Positions 53,970 through 63,181 are shown, counted from the stretch's first letter. The stretch is DNA of 64,000 nt from Pseudorhizobium xiangyangii (GCF_020531965.1 NZ_JAJAWH010000007.1:143984-207983); one strand, 5' to 3'. Made by a program: numbers and translations. The notes: a model not told the origin generated them from the sequence alone.

Positions 53970-54473
53970 TTACTTGCAGGATTCGATCTGCTGCAGCGCC
54001 GCTGAAACGCCCGAGAGCGAATAGGAATAGGACGTGCTGGTCCCGCGCCCCGACGTGGCCTTGACCGTCATCGCCGAGCCGGACTTCATGGCCGCCACGA
54101 GCGCTGGTTCTTCCGCGGCGTTCTCGACCCACGCGGCTCTGTCCTTCGTGAACATCACGAAGGTCTTGCCGTCAATGGTGACATTCACTTTAGAATCGGC
54201 TTGCAGGGCATAGCCCATCATCGCCTGCGGCTCGTAGGAAATATTCTGGCCGGGCCGCTGGGAGACGATGAAGAAGATGTCCCCATGATCGACGCTGGCC
54301 GGCTCCTTGGCTGTCGGTACCGAAAGGACATAGCAGACGGTGCCGCCACCCGACTTGTAGGAATATGCTCCCCACGCCTTGAACTGCTGGATGCGGGTCG
54401 GCGATTGCGCGGATGCAACGCTGACGCTAGCCAGCATGAATGCCAATGCGGTTGTTACGATTTTTACAGACAT
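53970..54473 (-). CDS. Invasion-associated locus B (IalB) family protein
   Basis: The 167-residue precursor from ATG 54473 has a signal peptide (KIVTTALAFMLASVSVASA). The mature part has the IalB pattern FKAWGAYSYKSGGGTVCYVLS, FFIVSQRPGQNISYEPQ and an end QQIESCK, whose two cysteines may pair. The name comes from Bartonella erythrocyte invasion; in free-living rhizobia these are periplasmic proteins of unknown role. The 282 bp upstream (54474-54755) hold no gene I can support. Confidence 0.88.
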   Translation of the reverse strand: MSVKIVTTALAFMLASVSVASAQSPTRIQQFKAWGAYSYKSGGGTVCYVLSVPTAKEPASVDHGDIFFIVSQRPGQNISYEPQAMMGYALQADSKVNVTIDGKTFVMFTKDRAAWVENAAEEPALVAAMKSGSAMTVKATSGRGTSTSYSYSLSGVSAALQQIESCK

Positions 54474-54755
54474 GGTCTCCTGCCGCTTCTTCAATCTGCG
54501 CCGATAAGGCAAGCCTGGTCAGGCATCATCACGATTCGGTTTAATTTGACTTAATTGCGGTTACCAAACCGTCAACGGCATCGACGAAATGTAACTTCAC
54601 CTGAAAACCCGCCTGCCGACCAATTTGCTTTCGCCGGAAGACTGCTTTCCCGGCGTTCACTGACACAAGGATTGGGGCAAGAGTTTGTCGGGCAGGCCGT
54701 GCCGGGATATGGAAAAATACTCCTTCCCGCATCCTTCAGTACCACCACCCTTGCC

Positions 54756-55148
54756 TCATTTTCCGGGCGAAACTGCCGTGTCTGCAAGCGATCTGTCGGC
54801 GGCCTCATAGTGGCGGTCGGCGATATGGCCCTGGATCATCCGCAGAGCCGTGGCGATCACAGCTACGTCATCGGTGAAGCCGACAACGGCAAGTACATCC
54901 GGCAGGAAGTCGAAAGGCATGATGAAATAGGCAAGCGCGGCAAGCAGCACACCGCGAACCCGCAGTGGCGTCTTCGGATCGATCGCGCAGTAGTAGGCGG
55001 CAACGAGGTCGCGACTGAACGGAATGTATCCGGCAGCGCGTTTCAGCTTCGGCCAGAATTTCGCGCGGACCTGCTTTTCACGGCGCTCCTGCGTATCCTC
55101 GTCTCCGGGCAGGAGAATCTCCCCGATCTTTACGTCGTCCATGGACAT
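54756..55148 (-). CDS. YkvA family protein (DUF1232)
   Basis: The protein has 130 residues from ATG 55148 (MSMDDVKIGEILLPG); the ATG two codons later is possible. The DUF1232 core is LVAAYYCAIDPKTPLRVRG and VLLAALAYFIMPFDFLPDVL then GFTDDVAVIATALRM, a short membrane-associated helical hairpin. Function is unknown. It is the last gene of the tesA-thpR-phhB-ykvA run on the minus strand. Confidence 0.88.
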   Translation of the reverse strand: MSMDDVKIGEILLPGDEDTQERREKQVRAKFWPKLKRAAGYIPFSRDLVAAYYCAIDPKTPLRVRGVLLAALAYFIMPFDFLPDVLAVVGFTDDVAVIATALRMIQGHIADRHYEAADRSLADTAVSPGK

Positions 55149-55196
55149 GCCTCTCGCAAAACTCGGCCTCCAATGTGGGGTTGCGGATGGCGGACT

Positions 55197-55499
55197 TCAA
55201 TCACGTCGACGCGTCGCGGCACGGTCCATAGCCCGCGCCAGCTTGAAATCTTGCGCCGTCAGGCCGTCAACGTCGTGGGTTCTCAACACCACTTCGACGC
55301 GGGAATAGACGTTCGACCATTCCGGATGGTGGTTCATGCGCTCGGCCAAGAGCGCGCATTCCGCCATGAAGCCGAACGCCTCGGCAAAATTCCTGAGCTT
55401 GAAGCTCTTGGAGATCGCGCCGCTGTCCCGAAGCGCCCAGCCATCCAGCCCTTCAAGCTCGCTTTCGATTTCCGGCCCGGTCAGTTTCTCGTAAGGCAT
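55197..55499 (-). CDS. phhB: Pterin-4-alpha-carbinolamine dehydratase
   Basis: This 100-residue enzyme regenerates the pterin cofactor after aromatic hydroxylation. The active-site signature [18 protein letters not shown] and [16 protein letters not shown] are clear, as is the conserved N-terminal [16 protein letters not shown]. No phenylalanine hydroxylase gene is adjacent. It lies 11 bp after thpR and 48 bp before the ykvA-type gene. Confidence 0.94.
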   Translation of the reverse strand: MPYEKLTGPEIESELEGLDGWALRDSGAISKSFKLRNFAEAFGFMAECALLAERMNHHPEWSNVYSRVEVVLRTHDVDGLTAQDFKLARAMDRAATRRRD

Positions 55500-55510
55500 G
55501 GTCCTCCGAT

Positions 55511-56098
55511 CTAGATAAAGCTCTTCATCGGCTCCACGGAAGAGTGGTTGGTACCCATGTCGGCCTCGTACAGAGGGAAGCCTTCCTCGATGATGTAGGG
55601 CCCGCCCCCAACCGATTCCTTCGAGGACATCAGTACGAAACGCCCGACCTTGAAGGGCAACGTATGGAAATCACCTCGACCGGACAGATAATGAACAACG
55701 TCGTCGAGGCGGCATGCCTTCAGGCGCGCCAGCGTCACATGCGGCATGAACTTGCGGGGATCGGGTGGCAAGCCGATGCGCTGGCAAATCCGTTCGATCT
55801 CGGCCTGCATTGCCGACATCTCCTGGGAGGGGGAAACGCCGGCCCAGATGGAGTGCGGCTTCTTCGACCCGAATGACCCGATACCGTTGAGACTGACCTG
55901 GAATTCGGGTCTTTCGATCCGGTCGAGCCGGTCGACAATCTCGTCCGCGGTGCGATTATCGATGTCGCCGATAAATCGTAAGGTGATGTGGTAATTCTCC
56001 ACATCGATCCACCGCGCCCCCGGAAGTCCCCCCCGCAGAAGAGAGAGCGACATCGCGATATTGCGCGGAATTTCGAGGGCGGTGAAAAGTCTCGGCAT
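55511..56098 (-). CDS. thpR: RNA 2',3'-cyclic phosphodiesterase
   Basis: The protein has 195 residues of the 2H phosphoesterase family. The two catalytic HxT motifs are in [10 protein letters not shown] and [21 protein letters not shown] at the start and [11 protein letters not shown] near the end are typical of ThpR (formerly LigT). It can open 2',3'-cyclic phosphate RNA ends. It follows tesA by 66 bp on the same strand. Confidence 0.93.
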   Translation of the reverse strand: MPRLFTALEIPRNIAMSLSLLRGGLPGARWIDVENYHITLRFIGDIDNRTADEIVDRLDRIERPEFQVSLNGIGSFGSKKPHSIWAGVSPSQEMSAMQAEIERICQRIGLPPDPRKFMPHVTLARLKACRLDDVVHYLSGRGDFHTLPFKVGRFVLMSSKESVGGGPYIIEEGFPLYEADMGTNHSSVEPMKSFI

Positions 56099-56164
56099 GG
56101 GGACCTCCTCGATTCTCTTGCGATTGCTAACAGCGAATCACGAGGTCCGGTTCCGTGCAAGCAG

Positions 56165-56809
56165 TTATTTCTTTGTATTTTGGATGTCCCCTAAGAACTT
56201 TTCGACGGTCGGCAGCGAGCGTTCGACCATGATTCCAACGCCCTTCGCATTGGGATGCATGCCATCCTCCAGCTGTGTTCCCTGAACAGTCACGACGCCA
56301 TCCAGGAAGAAGGGATAGAGCGGAACACCATATTTCGCCGCAAGTCGGGCATAGATCCCGTTGAAACGCTCCGCATACTCGCCGCCCATATTCGGAGGAG
56401 CCATGATGCCGACCAGCAAGACTGGAATATTGCGCTCCTTCAGCCGGGCAAGAATGCTGTCGAGGTTTTTTTCCGACTGCTCCGGCGCGATCCCGCGCAG
56501 GGCATCGTTGGCCCCGAGTTCGAGGATGACGCCATCCGTGCCGTCAGGCACCGACCAATCGACGCGGGACAGGCCACCCGAGGTCGTATCGCCCGAGACG
56601 CCCGCATTGGTGACGACGACATCCTTTCCCGTGGCCTTCAAGGCTGTTTCGAGTTGCGCCGTGTAGGACTCGCTCGGGGCCAGTTCGTATCCGGCCATCA
56701 GACTGTCTCCGAAACCTACCAGCTGAACTGCCGACTGCTGGGCACTTGCCGGACCTAAGAAGATTGCCGACATGACGAGGAAGTGAAGGAGAATTGCTTT
56801 CAATCTCAA
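56165..56809 (-). CDS. tesA: Arylesterase / lysophospholipase TesA (SGNH hydrolase)
   Basis: About 214 residues from TTG 56809. That start gives a standard signal peptide (MRLKAILLHFLVMSAIFLG, then PASAQQ) and has AGGAAA 8 bp upstream; ATG 56773 would cut the signal. SGNH catalytic blocks are VGFGDSLMAGYE (Ser), NAGVSGDTTSGG (Gly), ELGANDALRG (Asn) and DGMHPNAKG (Asp-His). It is periplasmic and acts on esters or thioesters. Divergent to ybbA, as in E. coli. Confidence 0.92.
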   Translation of the reverse strand: MRLKAILLHFLVMSAIFLGPASAQQSAVQLVGFGDSLMAGYELAPSESYTAQLETALKATGKDVVVTNAGVSGDTTSGGLSRVDWSVPDGTDGVILELGANDALRGIAPEQSEKNLDSILARLKERNIPVLLVGIMAPPNMGGEYAERFNGIYARLAAKYGVPLYPFFLDGVVTVQGTQLEDGMHPNAKGVGIMVERSLPTVEKFLGDIQNTKK

Positions 56810-56884
56810 GGCCCGTTTCCTAAATTTGCGCTGCCGTGGCGCGCTCCGGTCTGTTACTGAAAGTTCAATATAGGAAGCTTTGTT

Positions 56885-57595
56885 TTGACTGAAACCATTA
56901 TCGAGCTGAAGCAGGCGGATCTTACCCTCGGCAGCGCCGCAGCCTCCGTGCATGTTCTGAAACAGATCGACCTGAAGGTCGATCGAGGCGAAGCAGTCGG
57001 CATCATCGGCCCTTCGGGATCCGGCAAGTCGACGCTCCTTATGGTCCTCGCCGGTCTTGAACGCTTGGACAAAGGCGAAATCCACATAGCCGGTGAACCG
57101 CTTCATTCGCTTTCCGAAGATGCGCTTGCCGATTTCCGCGGGCGCAATATCGGCATCGTCTTTCAGTCCTTTCACCTGATTGCCAACATGACGGCGCTGG
57201 AGAACGTTGCCGTTCCACTCGAACTGGCAAACGTGCGCGATCCCTTCGAGATCGCCAGACGTGAACTGACGGCCGTGGGGCTCGGAGAGCGCCTTAGCCA
57301 CTATCCGGGGCAATTGTCCGGTGGAGAACAGCAACGGGTTGCCATTGCCCGCGCCCTTGCACCGTCGCCGCTGGTGCTGATCGCCGATGAGCCGACCGGC
57401 AATCTCGATACCGAGACCGGGCGTCAGATTGCCGATCTCCTGTTCTCCAAGCAGGCCGAACGCGGCATGACCATGCTGCTGGTTACCCACGACAACGCCC
57501 TTGCGGCCCGCTGCACTCGCCAGATTCGCGTCCGCTCCGGTGAAATCGTCGACGATTCCTGCGGCGCCACCCTGGCAGCGGCGGCCTCCGCATGA
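56885..57595 (+). CDS. ybbA: ABC transporter ATP-binding protein YbbA
   Basis: The protein has 236 residues from a TTG at 56885 preceded by AGGAAG. It is a LolD/MacB-like ATPase: Walker [12 protein letters not shown]-loop [13 protein letters not shown], signature LSGGEQQR, Walker [14 protein letters not shown] and [10 protein letters not shown]. It pairs with the FtsX-type permease that overlaps its stop. The tesA-ybbAP arrangement matches E. coli, where ybbAP has been linked to lipid- or product-related export; the substrate is unsure. Confidence 0.92.
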   Translation: MTETIIELKQADLTLGSAAASVHVLKQIDLKVDRGEAVGIIGPSGSGKSTLLMVLAGLERLDKGEIHIAGEPLHSLSEDALADFRGRNIGIVFQSFHLIANMTALENVAVPLELANVRDPFEIARRELTAVGLGERLSHYPGQLSGGEQQRVAIARALAPSPLVLIADEPTGNLDTETGRQIADLLFSKQAERGMTMLLVTHDNALAARCTRQIRVRSGEIVDDSCGATLAAAASA

Positions 57596-60135
57596 ACTCG
57601 ATCGCCCCTCGAATTGCGATTTCCTGGAAACTGGCCCTGCGGGAGATGCGCGGCGGCCTTTCAGGCTTCTACATCTTCCTTGCGTGCATCGCCCTTGGCA
57701 CAGGCGCGATCGCTGCGGTCAATTCCGTGTCCCGCGCCATCACCGGCGCCATTGCGAACCAGGGCCAGGAAATTCTGGCCGGCGACATCCGCTTCGAACT
57801 CGACAATCGCGAGGCGAACACGGAGGAACTGGCATTCCTGAAGGGCCTCGGAGATCTTTCCGTTTCCACCGGCCTGCGCTCCATGGCGCGGGTTCCGGGC
57901 GGCGGTGATCAGGGGCTGGTCGAACTGAAGGCGGTGGATGACGCCTATCCGCTCTACGGCACGTTTGTAGCCGAGCCGAACCGACCGCTCGCCGAACTTC
58001 TGCAACAGGAAGGCGAACTGTTTGGGGCTGTCGCCGCTCCCCTGCTTCTCGACCGTCTTGGCCTGCAAACCGGCGATGAGCTTCTTCTGGGGAATGCCCG
58101 ATTGCGACTGACGGCAACTGTAACCACAGAGCCCGATGCTGTTTCGGAGGGCTTTGGCTTCGCCCCGCGTCTCCTGATTAGCCGCGACGCGCTCGTCGCT
58201 TCCGGCCTCGTCCAGACTGGCAGCCTGGTGGAACATGCCTACAAGATCCGCCTCGATGATACGGGTCTGCGCAACCTCCTGCCGGCCCGCGCATCGGCGG
58301 AATTCCCCAATGCCGGCTGGTCGATCCGCACCAGCGACCGAGCCGCGCCATCACTGACAGAGAATGTCGAGCGCTTCTCGCAGTTCCTGACGCTGGTCGG
58401 CTTGACGGCTCTGATTGTCGGCGGCGTCGGCGTAGCAAATGCCGTCAGGGCTTTTCTTGATGCCAAGCGGACGACGATCGCCACGTTCAAGTGCCTCGGT
58501 GCACCAGCCTCGGTGGTCACGTTCATCTACCTGATCCAAATCCTGCTGCTGGCGGCCATCGGCATCCTCGCCGGACTTGCCATCGGAGCAATAGCGCCCT
58601 TCATCGCGATCCGTTTCCTGGATGGCGTTCTTCCAGTCCCCAAGGAAATCGTCTTCTATCCCGGCGCACTGGGCATGGCCGCGGTATTCGGGCTTCTCAT
58701 CACTTTCGCCTTTTCCGTACTGCCGCTCGGGCACGCACGGGAAGTGCCTGCAACCGCACTTTTCCGCGAGCAGAGTTTCGATGATGCCCGGTTCCCTTCC
58801 TGGCCCTATGTGCTTGCCGCAGCAGCCGCGCTTGGTGCGCTCGCCTTCCTCGCAATCGTAACGGCCGAGGAACGTTTCGTGGCGGGCGTGTTCCTGGCGG
58901 CAGTGGCCGCCGCCTTCATCCTTCTGCGCCTGGTCGCGATGTTGATCGCGACGGTTGCTCGGCACAGCCCGCGCGTCAATTCGCCCGCCCTGCGCCTTGC
59001 GATCGGCAATATCCATAGGCCCGGCGCACTGACCCCATCGGTCGTGCTGTCGCTGGGCCTCGGGCTTGCCCTCCTTGTCACCCTTGCGCTGATCGACGGC
59101 AACCTGCGCAACCAACTGACCGGGCGCATCTCCGAGCAGGCACCGAACTTCTTCTTCGTCGATATCCAGAGCGCCGAGGTGGACGGCTTCAGGCAGGTAC
59201 TGAAAGAGCAGGCACCCGAGAGCAAGGTCTTCGAGGTGCCCATGCTGCGCGGCCGCATCCTGGCTTTTAATGGCAAGGACGTCAGCCAGATGAACGTGCC
59301 GCCCAGCGGCCGTTGGGTGCTGCGCGGCGATCGCGGCATCACTTACGCCAAAAACAAGCCGGAAAGTTCGACGCTGACGGCCGGCGAATGGTGGCCGGCC
59401 GATTACACGGGCGAACCACTCGTTTCCTTCTCGGCGGAAGAGGCCGGGGAACTGGGCCTGAAGCTCGGCGATACGGTCACCGTCAACGTGCTCGGCCGCA
59501 ACATCACCGCCAGGATCTCGAGCTTCCGCAATGTCGAATGGGAATCGCTTTCCATCAACTTCGTCATGGTCTTCTCCCCCAACACGTTCACCGGCGCTCC
59601 GCATGCGTGGCTCGCAACCCTGACCGACCGGTCCGCCTCGGCGGCGAAGGAGGCGGAGATCCTGCGCGCCGTGACCCATGCCTACCCCACCATCACCAGT
59701 GTTCGGGTGAAGGATGCGATCGACATCGTCGATCAGCTTGCCGGCCAGCTCGCGACCGCCATACGGGCATCCGCTGCCGTGGCGCTCATCGCTTCCGTAC
59801 TCGTCCTTGCGGGCGCACTTGCCGCGGGTAACCGCGCCCGCACCCATGATGCCGTCATCCTGAAGACGCTCGGCGGCACGCGGGGACTGCTGATCAGGGC
59901 ATTCAGCTATGAGTACATGATCCTGGGTGCCGCGACCGCAACCTTCGCCCTTGTCGCGGGCGGTTTGGCGGCGTGGTATGTCGTCAGCCGTATCATGAAC
60001 CTGCCGTCGGTCTTCCTGCCGGATGTCGCTGTGGTGACGCTGCTGGGAGCCCTTGTCCTGACCGTAGGGATCGGCCTGATCGGGACATGGCGCGTGCTGG
60101 GACAAAAGGCAGCGCCTGTCTTGCGAGAGTTGTGA
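57592..60135 (+). CDS. ybbP: FtsX-family ABC transporter permease YbbP
   Basis: The protein has 847 residues. A first membrane helix near residue 25-45 is followed by a large periplasmic domain (about 50-250), then FtsX-like helices (LVGLTALIVGGVGVANAVRA, IATFKCLGAPASVVTFIYLI), a central membrane block, a second periplasmic domain (about 490-700) and a final FtsX block ending LGGTRGLLIRAFSYEYMILG. This duplicated layout is that of YbbP. It overlaps ybbA by four bases. Confidence 0.92.
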   Translation: MNSIAPRIAISWKLALREMRGGLSGFYIFLACIALGTGAIAAVNSVSRAITGAIANQGQEILAGDIRFELDNREANTEELAFLKGLGDLSVSTGLRSMARVPGGGDQGLVELKAVDDAYPLYGTFVAEPNRPLAELLQQEGELFGAVAAPLLLDRLGLQTGDELLLGNARLRLTATVTTEPDAVSEGFGFAPRLLISRDALVASGLVQTGSLVEHAYKIRLDDTGLRNLLPARASAEFPNAGWSIRTSDRAAPSLTENVERFSQFLTLVGLTALIVGGVGVANAVRAFLDAKRTTIATFKCLGAPASVVTFIYLIQILLLAAIGILAGLAIGAIAPFIAIRFLDGVLPVPKEIVFYPGALGMAAVFGLLITFAFSVLPLGHAREVPATALFREQSFDDARFPSWPYVLAAAAALGALAFLAIVTAEERFVAGVFLAAVAAAFILLRLVAMLIATVARHSPRVNSPALRLAIGNIHRPGALTPSVVLSLGLGLALLVTLALIDGNLRNQLTGRISEQAPNFFFVDIQSAEVDGFRQVLKEQAPESKVFEVPMLRGRILAFNGKDVSQMNVPPSGRWVLRGDRGITYAKNKPESSTLTAGEWWPADYTGEPLVSFSAEEAGELGLKLGDTVTVNVLGRNITARISSFRNVEWESLSINFVMVFSPNTFTGAPHAWLATLTDRSASAAKEAEILRAVTHAYPTITSVRVKDAIDIVDQLAGQLATAIRASAAVALIASVLVLAGALAAGNRARTHDAVILKTLGGTRGLLIRAFSYEYMILGAATATFALVAGGLAAWYVVSRIMNLPSVFLPDVAVVTLLGALVLTVGIGLIGTWRVLGQKAAPVLREL

Positions 60136-60276
60136 CCTCTCTCGTGCCGGGATTCGGATCACTTCCACGTCAAGCCGGGCCCTGCAAAGGGCCCTGAACC
60201 CCTGATTCGATGCATTCAGGACGAGGAGTACTTGTAGAAAAGGGGATATCGCATCATATTTGATGCAGGCTTGCTG

Positions 60277-60332
60277 AGCTCCGCAGCGGCGCCCGGGATC
60301 ATGGTCCCGACACCGTGACCAACTACGGAGCT
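60277..60332 (+). ncRNA. Candidate ybhL-type leader RNA of the Bax-inhibitor gene
   Basis: P1 arms AGCTCCG (60277-60283) and CGGAGCT (60326-60332) enclose a hairpin CGGGA/TCCCG (60294-60309). A further perfect hairpin GCATCA-TATT-TGATGC lies at 60251-60266. The P1 right arm abuts the ribosome site GAGAGAGG. Rfam describes a ybhL leader in front of BI-1/YbhL genes in Rhizobiales, which fits position and gene. I judged this from structure and context only. The rest of the 211 bp gap (60136-60346) has a weak hairpin at 60177-60194. Confidence 0.5.
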
Positions 60333-60346
60333 TGAGAGAGGATACT

Positions 60347-61084
60347 ATGGCTGACTTCAACAACTACCAGAACCGAATGGCGCAAGGCCGTGCGCAGACG
60401 GGCGCGTTGATAGACGAGGGCCTTCGCGCCTATATGCTCAAGGTTTACAACCTGATGGCACTCGGCTTGGCCATCACCGGCTTGGCAGCCTATGGCACCT
60501 ACGCTCTGGCGGCTTCCAATCCGGCCTTCGCTAACCTTCTATTCGCTTCCCCGCTCCGGTGGGTGATCATGCTGGCTCCGCTGGCTCTGGTCTTCTTCCT
60601 GAGCTTCCGCATCAATTCGATGAGCGTCGGCGCGGCCCAGACCACCTTCTGGATCTACGCGGCATTGATGGGTCTCTCCCTGTCCTCGATCTTTCTCGTG
60701 TTCACCGGTGAAAGCATCGTGCAGACGTTCTTCGTAACGGCCGCCTCGTTCGGCGCCCTGTCGCTCTACGGCTACACGACGAAGAAAGACCTGTCGGGCA
60801 TGGGCTCGTTCCTGATCATGGGCCTCTTCGGCCTGATCATTGCCTCGATCGTCAATATCTTCCTGCAGTCGTCCGCGATGGGCTTTGCCATCTCGGCGAT
60901 CGGCGTGCTGGTCTTCGCAGGCCTCACCGCCTACGACACACAGAAGATCAAGGAAATGTACTTCGACGGCGATGACGTCGCGGTTGCTGGCCGCAAGGCC
61001 ATCATGGGTGCCCTCACCCTGTACCTCGACTTCATCAACCTGTTCATGTTCCTCCTGCAGTTCATGGGTAATCGCAACAATTAA
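60347..61084 (+). CDS. Bax inhibitor-1 / YbhL family membrane protein
   Basis: The protein has 245 residues from ATG 60347 (MADFNNYQNRMAQGRAQTG) with ribosome site GAGAGAGG. Seven hydrophobic segments are evident. BI-1 hallmarks are LKVYNLMALGLAITGLAAY, FFVTAASFGALSLYGYTTK, KKDLSGMGSFLIMGLFGLI and AGLTAYDTQKIKEMY, the last holding the conserved Asp pair region that controls calcium/proton leak in homologues. A strong terminator follows. Confidence 0.95.
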   Translation: MADFNNYQNRMAQGRAQTGALIDEGLRAYMLKVYNLMALGLAITGLAAYGTYALAASNPAFANLLFASPLRWVIMLAPLALVFFLSFRINSMSVGAAQTTFWIYAALMGLSLSSIFLVFTGESIVQTFFVTAASFGALSLYGYTTKKDLSGMGSFLIMGLFGLIIASIVNIFLQSSAMGFAISAIGVLVFAGLTAYDTQKIKEMYFDGDDVAVAGRKAIMGALTLYLDFINLFMFLLQFMGNRNN

Positions 61085-61105
61085 TCCCGGCGGAACAATT
61101 GATTT

Positions 61106-61133
61106 AAAAGGCGGCTCTCGGGCCGCCTTTTTT
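61106..61133 (+). terminator. Intrinsic terminator after the Bax-inhibitor gene
   Basis: AAAAGGCGGC and GCCGCCTTTTTT flank TCTCGG, a GC-rich stem with a T-run, 22 bp after the stop. Confidence 0.9.
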
Positions 61134-61231
61134 GTTGCTCGGCGTGTGGGTGCTGCATATCTCCTGAAAATCAATTTCCGATTTGGGGCCGATGCTATAG
61201 GCTCGGTCTGGTTTATCCATTGTGCCCGCCC

Positions 61232-61789
61232 ATGACCTTTACCCTCCGCGACGCTTGCCCCGCCGATCTCGCCCATATCACCGCCATCTACACGGATAGC
61301 GTCCTGAACGGCACCGCCAGCTATGAACTCACTCCGCCTAGCGAAGCGGAGATGGAAGAACGTTTCCTGGCGATCACATCGAAAGGCTACCCTTACATCG
61401 CGGCCGAGAGCCCGGACGGCCAGCTTCTCGGATACGCCTACGCCTCGGCGTTCAGGACGCGCCCCGCCTATCGCTGGCTTGTCGAGGACTCGATCTATCT
61501 GGCGCCTGAGGCCCGGGGAAAGGGTATCGGAAAGGCGCTGCTCGCCGAACTCATCGCGCGTTGCACGACGCTGGGCTTCCGACAGATGGTTGCGGTGATC
61601 GGTGGCGCCAGCCCATCATCGGTTGCCGTGCACCGCGCATTGGGCTTCGAACTGACGGGCACGTTGAAGGGCACCGGCTTCAAGCATGGACGCTGGCAGG
61701 ACACTGTCCTGATGCAGATCGAACTCGGCGACGGGGCGACAACCGATCCGGATCCGGAAACCTATCCGGGTACGCTATATCCTGGCTAG
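61232..61789 (+). CDS. GNAT acetyltransferase, phosphinothricin/L-amino acid N-acyltransferase type
   Basis: About 185 residues from ATG 61232 (MTFTLRDACPADLAHI). Family stretches are IYTDSVLNGTASYELTPPS, YAYASAFRTRPAYRWLVEDS, the acetyl-CoA loop GKGIGKALLAELI and VIGGASPSSVAVHRALGFEL then GRWQDTVLMQ. Such enzymes (Pat/MnaT) acetylate phosphinothricin, methionine sulfone or similar. Its stop overlaps the convergent DUF2794 gene by four bases. Confidence 0.93.
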   Translation: MTFTLRDACPADLAHITAIYTDSVLNGTASYELTPPSEAEMEERFLAITSKGYPYIAAESPDGQLLGYAYASAFRTRPAYRWLVEDSIYLAPEARGKGIGKALLAELIARCTTLGFRQMVAVIGGASPSSVAVHRALGFELTGTLKGTGFKHGRWQDTVLMQIELGDGATTDPDPETYPGTLYPG

Positions 61790-62172
61790 TCGACTAGCTT
61801 CAGCACCTTGTCGAACACCTTGAGCACCTGCGGCAGTTCATGCCCACGCTTGAGGATCGTCCCGTGTGTGTTCATCACGCAGTACTGACCCTGCTTGGTA
61901 TGGAGCTTGGGATTTTTTTCGATGCTGTAGAGCGGCATTTCGCCCGAACGCTTGAAGATCGAGAAGAGGGCCCGGTCCTTCAGGTGGTCGATGGCGTAGT
62001 CCTTCCACTCGCCCTCGCCGACCATGCGGCCGTAGATTCTTAGTATGGCATCCAGTTCACGCCGATGGAACGTGACCGGCGCTGGATCTCGGTTTTGACG
62101 GTATTCGGTGAGGCTGACGACCATATCGTCCTGGACGCGGCGGCTGCCAGGCAAATCCGGTTGATCCGTCAT
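61786..62172 (-). CDS. DUF2794 domain-containing protein
   Basis: About 128 residues from ATG 62172, which has ACGGAG upstream; a frame to 62247 adds an unconserved lead. The protein is the alphaproteobacterial DUF2794 family: VTFHRRELDAILRIYGRMV, DYAIDHLKDRALFSIFKRS and PLYSIEKNPKLHTKQGQY. Function is unknown; the tail VLKVFDKVLKLVD is amphipathic. Single gene. Confidence 0.9.
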   Translation of the reverse strand: MTDQPDLPGSRRVQDDMVVSLTEYRQNRDPAPVTFHRRELDAILRIYGRMVGEGEWKDYAIDHLKDRALFSIFKRSGEMPLYSIEKNPKLHTKQGQYCVMNTHGTILKRGHELPQVLKVFDKVLKLVD

Positions 62173-62352
62173 CACGACTCCGTTGATGATGTCAGTAATA
62201 TGACAGTCTGCCTCAACAGAGGTAAAATGCAACTGTGAAGATGCCAATACCGGGCCCAGGTGAGGTTTTTATTCTCGCCCCATTTCGAACAAAAGACCGC
62301 CCGATTCCCGGACAACATTCACTTCTGTTGGTTGGCCCATCTGGCGCCAATA

Positions 62353-62411
62353 GGTTCGGCCCGGTTACATTGACCCTTACCCCCAGCCCCCCAATGTTTC
62401 CGGGCCGAACC
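62353..62411. repeat. Long interrupted inverted repeat
   Basis: Perfect twelve-base arms GGTTCGGCCCGG (62353-62364) and CCGGGCCGAACC (62400-62411), then symmetric TT/TT, then ACATTG/CAATGT. It ends 20 bp after the DUF1223 stop on the minus strand. No T-run follows, so it may be a Rho-assisted terminator or a mobile palindromic unit. Otherwise 62173-62431 shows no gene. Confidence 0.6.
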
Positions 62412-62431
62412 GCTTCCCCATTTTCCGGGCG

Positions 62432-63181
62432 CTAGTAGCGCTTGTGTCCTGCCATCAAAACGGTTGCGCCGATGATCGCCGCAGGTTCGCCCGCTGGCCC
62501 TGAGGCCTGAAGAAGGATGGCACAACCATCTTTCTTCCACTTGCCCATGAACTTGCCCGGGAGCGAGAGCTTCATGGCCTTGCCGTTCCACATGCCGACT
62601 GACTGAACGTCGTAGACGCTATGCCAGTACTCCATTGTCTTGCCGGCATTCTCCCCTTTCGACACCTCGACGCTCTGCTGCTTGGTGAAATAGGCCACAA
62701 CGACCTCCGCCTCGCCAAGCCCGGCGCCGATTTCAATCTCGATCTCCTTGCCGTGCATGCGCGCCTTGACCGGAACGGAAAGGCCGTGACCCTCTAGCTT
62801 CAGGGCGTCTATCGTTGAGTTGATGGTGGCCAGTTCTGTGCCCTTGACGTGATCACGCCCGTTGATCACTGCCTGCGGCGTGTAGACACCGCTTCTGCCG
62901 AGGGATTGCGCGTAACCGTATTGCCGCTCGGTATTGGCCTTCGAGCTTAACGTGTCGGTCCAGCCGAGATAGTTCCAGTAGTCGACGTGGTAGGACAGAG
63001 CCACCACATCGCCCTGGCGAATCAGCTGCTTCAGGGCGGCATCTGCCGGCGGGCAGGAGGAGCATCCCTGCGATGTGAAAAGCTCGACCACGCCCTTTGG
63101 AGCTATACTCTCCCCCGCGAACGTTGGGCCGGTCACCAGGATGCCGGCAAGAATGATCGCTCTGCGGATGATGGGCAGCAT
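62432..63181 (-). CDS. DUF1223 thioredoxin-fold exported protein
   Basis: The 249-residue precursor has a signal peptide (IIRRAIILAGILVTGPTFA). The DUF1223 core starts VVELFTSQGCSSCPPADAAL with a CxxC-like CSSC motif of the thioredoxin fold, then LSYHVDYWNYLGWTDTLSS, RQYGYAQSLGRSGVYTPQAV and INGRDHVKG. Likely a periplasmic redox protein; the partner is unknown. About 160 bp separate it from the next gene, with nothing notable. Confidence 0.92.
   Translation of the reverse strand: MLPIIRRAIILAGILVTGPTFAGESIAPKGVVELFTSQGCSSCPPADAALKQLIRQGDVVALSYHVDYWNYLGWTDTLSSKANTERQYGYAQSLGRSGVYTPQAVINGRDHVKGTELATINSTIDALKLEGHGLSVPVKARMHGKEIEIEIGAGLGEAEVVVAYFTKQQSVEVSKGENAGKTMEYWHSVYDVQSVGMWNGKAMKLSLPGKFMGKWKKDGCAILLQASGPAGEPAAIIGATVLMAGHKRY

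Noticed and set aside
60177-60194. Hairpin GGGCCCT/AGGGCCC as terminator of ybbP
   Set aside because: Only seven pairs and no T-run; kept as a note in the leader entry rather than a called terminator.
58351-60363. Open frame of 670 codons antisense to ybbP
   Set aside because: Low-complexity Arg/Gln/Asp/Gly-rich product with no domain; it shadows a confident permease gene.
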